From the NCBI GenBank assembly GCA_036346405.1, contig CM070557.1, positions 58,410,016 through 58,474,015 of the forward strand: a DNA stretch of 64,000 nt. The letters run 5' to 3'. The first letter of the stretch is position 1; every line of letters starts with the position of its first letter. The stretch is from Phyllostachys edulis. Its lineage: Eukaryota; Streptophyta; Magnoliopsida; Poales; Poaceae. The position numbers and the translations under genes are program-made. Below the pieces are notes generated by a model. The model made no database searches, was not told the origin of the DNA, and worked only from the letters and a program-made list of their open reading frames with translations. Shown in pieces: positions 59,534 to 64,000 of this stretch.

Positions 59534-59829
59534 TAATTTATCCTGGTCCTCATGCGCCCACCGTTATGATTTCCTAGGCAGCTAGTTACGTTAGAGATTC
59601 GATCGTGTGTTGTACGACAACGGACGTACATAAGCGGAGAAAATGGCATTTGAGACAGGTAGGTAGCCGTTGATCAGCTGAATCATATAATACAAGAGAC
59701 GAAAAACCAGCAACAACGACCACCAAACTAAAAAAGATCGACTGTGCAGCACAAAAGTAACGGATAGTCAATTCGTTCGTTGCTGAATGCTGTGCTCGAT
59801 CGATCAGTGCAAAATGTGCTGTAATTTTG

Positions 59830-60055
59830 GAAAAATATCATCCAATTGTGAGGCTTGCAACCGGGGCATACGTAGGCCCATATGTTAGTGACACACATCT
59901 ATGTTTGCAATGTGTGACATGGTCTATAGGTGATACTGCAGAATGTAATGTAATTTAATTTTTTTAAAAAAATATCATCCACTTAATTGTGAGGCTTAAT
60001 GACACATCTATATACCTATGTTTGCAATGCGAGACGTTGATGGTCGATTAGTTTG
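59830..60055. repeat. Imperfect direct duplication of about 90-100 bp
   Basis: About 59830-59932 and 59966-60055 share AAAATATCATCCA, ATTGTGAGGCT, GACACATCTAT-like and ATGTTTGCAATG in order. Confidence 0.75.
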
Positions 60056-60400
60056 TCTAACCGGTTCAATTCAAATCGACATGAGATGTGACATTTAAAT
60101 TACTAGTTCTTTTTTTTTCGTTTAGTTTGTTGGTGCGTTATGGCTAATTAACAAGTTAATGTTGTGGGTGAGCGTTGCACCTTATTTTGTGCACCACACA
60201 AACAAATTAGTTGGCAATTACTAGCAGGTTGGGCTTAATTAGCAGTCATTCCATGCAACACGTTAGCCGATCGAGTGTATATATATTGAACTGAAAGCAA
60301 TGGTTACTTACACCAACGGTTAGGTCTGGTTACTTAATTAGTTTCTGCAGGCCGGAATTTCATGATCATGGGTTAAGCTGTTCATTCTAATTAGTTGGTG
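60050..60400. repeat. Duplicated intergenic segment, copy 2
   Basis: Partner of 54540-54850, in the same orientation; the shared blocks include AATCGACATGAG, GCGTTATGGCT, ACAAACAAATTAGTTGG and ACTGAAAGCAATGGTTACTT with ACGGTTA. Confidence 0.6.
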
Positions 60401-61201
60401 CCGTTAAACATTTGCAATCAGCAGTGATCACAACTCAAAATTAAGTAGCTGTTAATCTGATTGATCGATGCTTCAACGACCGGTTGAGTTGGAAAACGAA
60501 TGCTAGCTAAGCGATTTTGTCATCCCTGACGGAAAGTCTGGTCTGCAGGTCCAGATCAGATCAGGCAGCTCCGGCCAGTTGGTCTATATACTAATACGTA
60601 CGTGATGGTTGGCACCAGGGGTCGTCATAAACAAGGGAAAACCCGGGTCCTGGTAGTGTACTCTATGCTTTAACCTTTGATGCATGCTTATATAGAAAAT
60701 ATGGCTAGTCTAAGATTATCAAATTTAAGCTAATTTGCAACCACGATGTGGAGTTGGCGTTGATTGAGATCCAGTGCAAGTGTACAACTATGTCTATGGG
60801 AATCTCTTGATATCACCACCACACACTCCAATTAACATCAACTTTCATGGAGTGATTAATCAGTGCCTATAAATATTTGCAAACTAAAACCAACTTGATA
60901 ACATTCTGGATGGGCCAGTATCCAAGTTTTAAAATCCGGATGGTAACTGGGAGCTAATTTTACAGATGTGTCATTTTGAGATTTTTTTTTAAAAAAAATC
61001 TCTTTTGTTGGTTCAAACTCTACTTGCTGTTGGATGTAGACATGTAGTTGGAAGTTGAAATTTGTTTTCAAACAATCAAAGAAAATTAGTGAAAAATGGA
61101 AATGACCAAGATTTGCCGATAGCCACCCAGTTACTAGCTCCCGGCCAGGTCCCTTGGAAACTTCACCTTAAGGGTTTGTTTAGATAGTAAGGGATTAGAA
61201 C

Positions 61202-62580
61202 CAGGCGAATCCAATGAGGAGGGGGGGCTTCATCAAGCTGAAGCCTACCCTCCACCAGCGCCCGAAACACCCCCACCCCCCCTCCCCGCCAACCCCAACC
61301 TCCAGCTTCAACTGCCCGGCTGCCATGGCTAGCTGCGTCAAGAAGAAGAAGAAGCAGCAGAAGCAAATAGCAACCGAGCAAGACGGGGAACAAAAGTGTG
61401 TGGGCCTTGCACCCTTGCCGAAGCAGCAAAGCCCAGCCCAACTCACATCCACCCAAGTCCCCACGGACACAACCACACTCCCTGGCTCCCACCTGTTCCG
61501 GTGTTCCCCATTCCAAAATTCCCCAATCAATTGAGTGAGGAGAAGCACACCTGAGGCTAGCTAGTGGCGACGGGCGCCGACCGGTCGGCCTAGCGTGGGA
61601 GCCGATCCAGCCGAAGCCCGAAGGAGGGCTGAGGGCAAGACCGTAGGAGGTAGGGGCGAGCTATGCTGCGGATCTATCGTCTCACTTGTGCTGTGCATCT
61701 GTCGAGCTGGATCTGGTCTTTCTCTTTGCCTCTCTGGGACTTGGGCAGTCGACCGTCATGGGCGTAAGCGGTGAAATCGTCGAATTGGGCAGTGGCGGTG
61801 GGCACTGGCCGAGAGTGGAGCGCCCGTGCCGCTAAGCGCTAAGGATTTGTGGAGGACAGGGGACAGTGGATGTCGATCTGGCGGTCTGGCCTCTGGGATT
61901 TGGGAAGCTGGGCAGCATTTGGGCATCTGGCCATCTACTGACATTTAATGGCATGAAGATTGAAGACTGAAGACAGTGAAGAGTGAAGTGATCAAGTGAA
62001 GCCTCTATCCTCTGACTACATTGGTATACCGTGTACTCATAACTCATTCCTCAATTAGTCCATTAGCAATTTGTTAGAATATAGTGTGGTATTGTGGTAT
62101 ATACTCAATTAGCAATTTATTCGGAGGTTTGCAATAATGGAGAAACGAACTTTGCGTAATTATTTAACAAACAATTCAAGTTTAGATCCATCGATGATGA
62201 TCGAGTCATAAGATCCTTCCAAGGCATGAAATCTTGCAGAATAAATTTGCGTCATGAAAGTCATGATTCAAGCTAGTGCAGTAGCGCCTTAGTGGTATGG
62301 TTCTTTTATTTTGAATGTTCATGATCATTTAAGTATAATTTGCTATTGTATCATTAATTTTTCTAATTTTGATGTACAGATTATTACCCATTGGAACCAT
62401 ACTTACATGTTTTGGGAATGCAAGCAAGGTACCTTCATTGTATTTCTCTTTTTTTTTGCTTTGCTTTTATTCATGTATGAATTTGATTGCGCAAGAATAC
62501 AAGATTATGTTTATTTCAAATTAGTTTAGTCATTCAAGGTTTTGAGCCCACCCTCCATTTTCATCCTGGCTTCGCCACTG
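61202..62580. mobile_element. Non-autonomous hAT element with GC-rich load
   Basis: The right end CTGGCTTCGCCACTG is a good hAT terminus; the left end CAGGCGAATCC pairs with it if two bases were lost. Flanking 8-mers ATTAGAAC (61194-61201) and ATTAAAAC (62581-62588) match at 7 of 8. 61240-61990 is GC-rich and includes a 106-codon plus-strand frame (61214-61534) with a KKKKKQQKQ stretch that I do not recognise. No transposase was seen beyond a 24-codon stub at 62137. Confidence 0.65.
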
Positions 62581-63322
62581 ATTAAAACCGATCTATATGG
62601 ATGGGGCAGGGATTTTAATCCTATCAATCTGAAGAGATTGGGTCTGATCACCATCTCTCTGTAGCGGGTTTTGAAACCAACCAAACAAAACGGCAGCTTT
62701 CTGTTGGCACAGAAGCACCGGATACTACGTTGTGAAGGTATATCAAGGGCTATTCCATTCATGGGCGTGCTTGGTCTTGTGTGCTGGTTAGGTACTAATA
62801 ACTAGGACAGTAGGCGTGCTTCGCTGCGCCCCTATCGGTTATGCTAGGACAATGGAAGGTATTACTGTTGCACCAGAACTGTATCTTTTCTTGTGTGTAC
62901 TGAGGTTGCATGAACAACTGAGCATAAAGATGTCCACACCAGTTGGATGATTGTTTTGGTTAATAATCAGTCATGAGGTTTGGTCATTGTACGGCGAGAT
63001 GGACTAAGAGAAATGCATATGATATAAGATTTACATAATGAAATGTTGTTCGGTACAACATTATATTAAACATAACTCTGTCATGGACAGGCTAGTGTCG
63101 CTAGTGGACGGGATATATCGTGTGAATGCGTCTTCTGAGCATATGTAGGACGGGAAGGGTGCGTGTGGTATATCGATCATAGTGCTTGTTTGAGTAGGTT
63201 GCGTCATGCATGCGTGTGATATACCGGTCTGTGCAAGCAAGCCTGCATGGTAGAGGTTTGTTAGTCTATTTTATAGATACTAAGTATGGTAAGTACAGAA
63301 GAGAAGCAGAAAGAGCAGGTAC

Positions 63323-64000
63323 CTTGTATCATTGGGTGCAATGAGCGTATAGTCTAGAGTACGACGCTTTTCAACAGTGAATAATGGGACAACGTCCTTT
63401 GTACGACAAAGTTGTAATGAACTGTTGAAAGCACAAGCCTAAAGCTATGCAACAATAGGAAGGGCATAAGTATGAAACTCTGCTAACCTCTAGAGACGGC
63501 AGTGTAGCCGGGGTAGTCTGACGTGACACTGCATCTGCTGAAATGTGTTGTGCCTCACTGAAATCTTCCATGTACAAGATCCACTCTGCAGATACTAAAA
63601 ACAAAAGATCTTGATCTCTGTCCTCCCCAAATTCCTTTTGCCACCTGGTAGAAAGCTTCTGCATAACTCAATTCAGCACAGTACAAACCATTAGTCCAAT
63701 TATGTTGAAGAACTGAATGAATGGTGGCCCAAAATGAATTAAATCATGAGGGAATATAGGTTTCAAAAGGAAATGAGAGAGTAAAGTAGAAAAGGAATAT
63801 TTCAGAAGAACCACCTTAATTTGTTTGGAGATAAGATATTGGAATTATGACCCAGCAATGTAGCTTAATTTACACAGTCCAATAACATAACCGTGTGCGA
63901 GTGGTATGTCGCGTCATACTTCTAGATTAGGCAATTTTCCATCATAATCAACTGATAATTCAGAATTGTAATGCAAATATATCCTTAGCAAAAGGCAACA
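63323..64000 (-). CDS. Unidentified host gene, three exons, continues off right edge (partial)
   Basis: Three exon-like blocks chain with GT-AG junctions and consistent phase. The first is 64000-63920 (reads LRIYLHYNSELSVDYDGKL, then PNLE, donor GTATGA; its upstream end may lie outside the window). The second is 63658-63488 (KLSTRWQKEFGED, LLFLVSAEWILYMEDFSEAQ, TLPSLE; 57 codons). The third is 63396-63323 (DVVPLFTVEKRRTLDYTLIA, PNDTR; ends in phase 2). The protein-like composition, mid-codon donor and absence of stops support a real gene on the minus strand. I do not recognise the family. No downstream exon was found between 62600 and 63320, which may mean a truncated gene or exons displaced by the hAT element at 61202-62580. 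Confidence 0.65.

Noticed and set aside
61170..62700. A host MITE around the hAT element at 61202 (GTTTGTTTAGAT at left, ACCAAACAAAA at right)
   Set aside because: Only a few bases pair beyond the GTTTGTTT/AAACAAA motif, and no target duplication was found.

Overview
This is a plant nuclear window, from a grass and most likely an Oryza species or close relative. The evidence is spliced genes with short GT-AG introns, GC-rich first exons, a kinesin-4 whose translation matches what I remember of the rice KIN-4A protein (BC12/GDD1), and a dense load of grass-type transposons (hAT, Mutator-like, MITEs, LTR elements). No bacterial, organellar or CRISPR features were seen. All gene models were worked out by reading splice sites and translations by eye.

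Layout. 1-3245: a decayed Ty1-copia retrotransposon on the minus strand, with its 5' LTR facing the promoter of the first gene. 3507-6402 (+): a three-exon gene for a WIYLD-domain protein of about 205 aa. 6640-9050: two MITEs and a LINE fragment. 9054-11158: a hAT element with a perfect 8-bp target-site duplication (TSD), carrying two exons of a DedA/VTT-family gene. 11434-15292: a Mutator-like element whose transposase frame is interrupted by twelve stops. 16178-27366 (-): a complete 25-exon KIN-4A kinesin gene of 1,035 aa, convergent with the WIYLD gene, with a hAT MITE and other repeats in its introns.

28-40 kb is gene-free: a 1.8-kb solo LTR (29897-31709), a 4.4-kb TG...CA element with a 5-bp TSD (32712-37068), and a partial second copy of the first LTR (about 38940-39690). 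40482-46655 is bounded by long inverted repeats and holds a small hAT element and a frameshifted hAT (BED/RICESLEEPER-type) transposase. 48.4-50.7 kb holds MITEs and a minus-strand LTR-element end. 51166-52978 is a Mutator-type element, itself invaded by a hAT element that carries two exons of a PDR/ABCG transporter gene. 54.9-58.2 kb is flanked by long inverted repeats and contains a Ty3 integrase piece and a possible GRF-type ORF remnant. 59-62.6 kb holds a palindromic MITE and another hAT element. At the right edge (63323-64000, -) lie three exons of an unidentified host gene that continues beyond the window.

Only three host genes are supported, and nothing suggests they act together. The notable content is the transposon biology. 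Two independent hAT insertions carry host gene fragments with introns, one of them nested in a Mutator-type element. One transposase was killed by stops that all look like C:G to T:A changes, with no frameshift over 2.2 kb. Several element families occur twice in the window.
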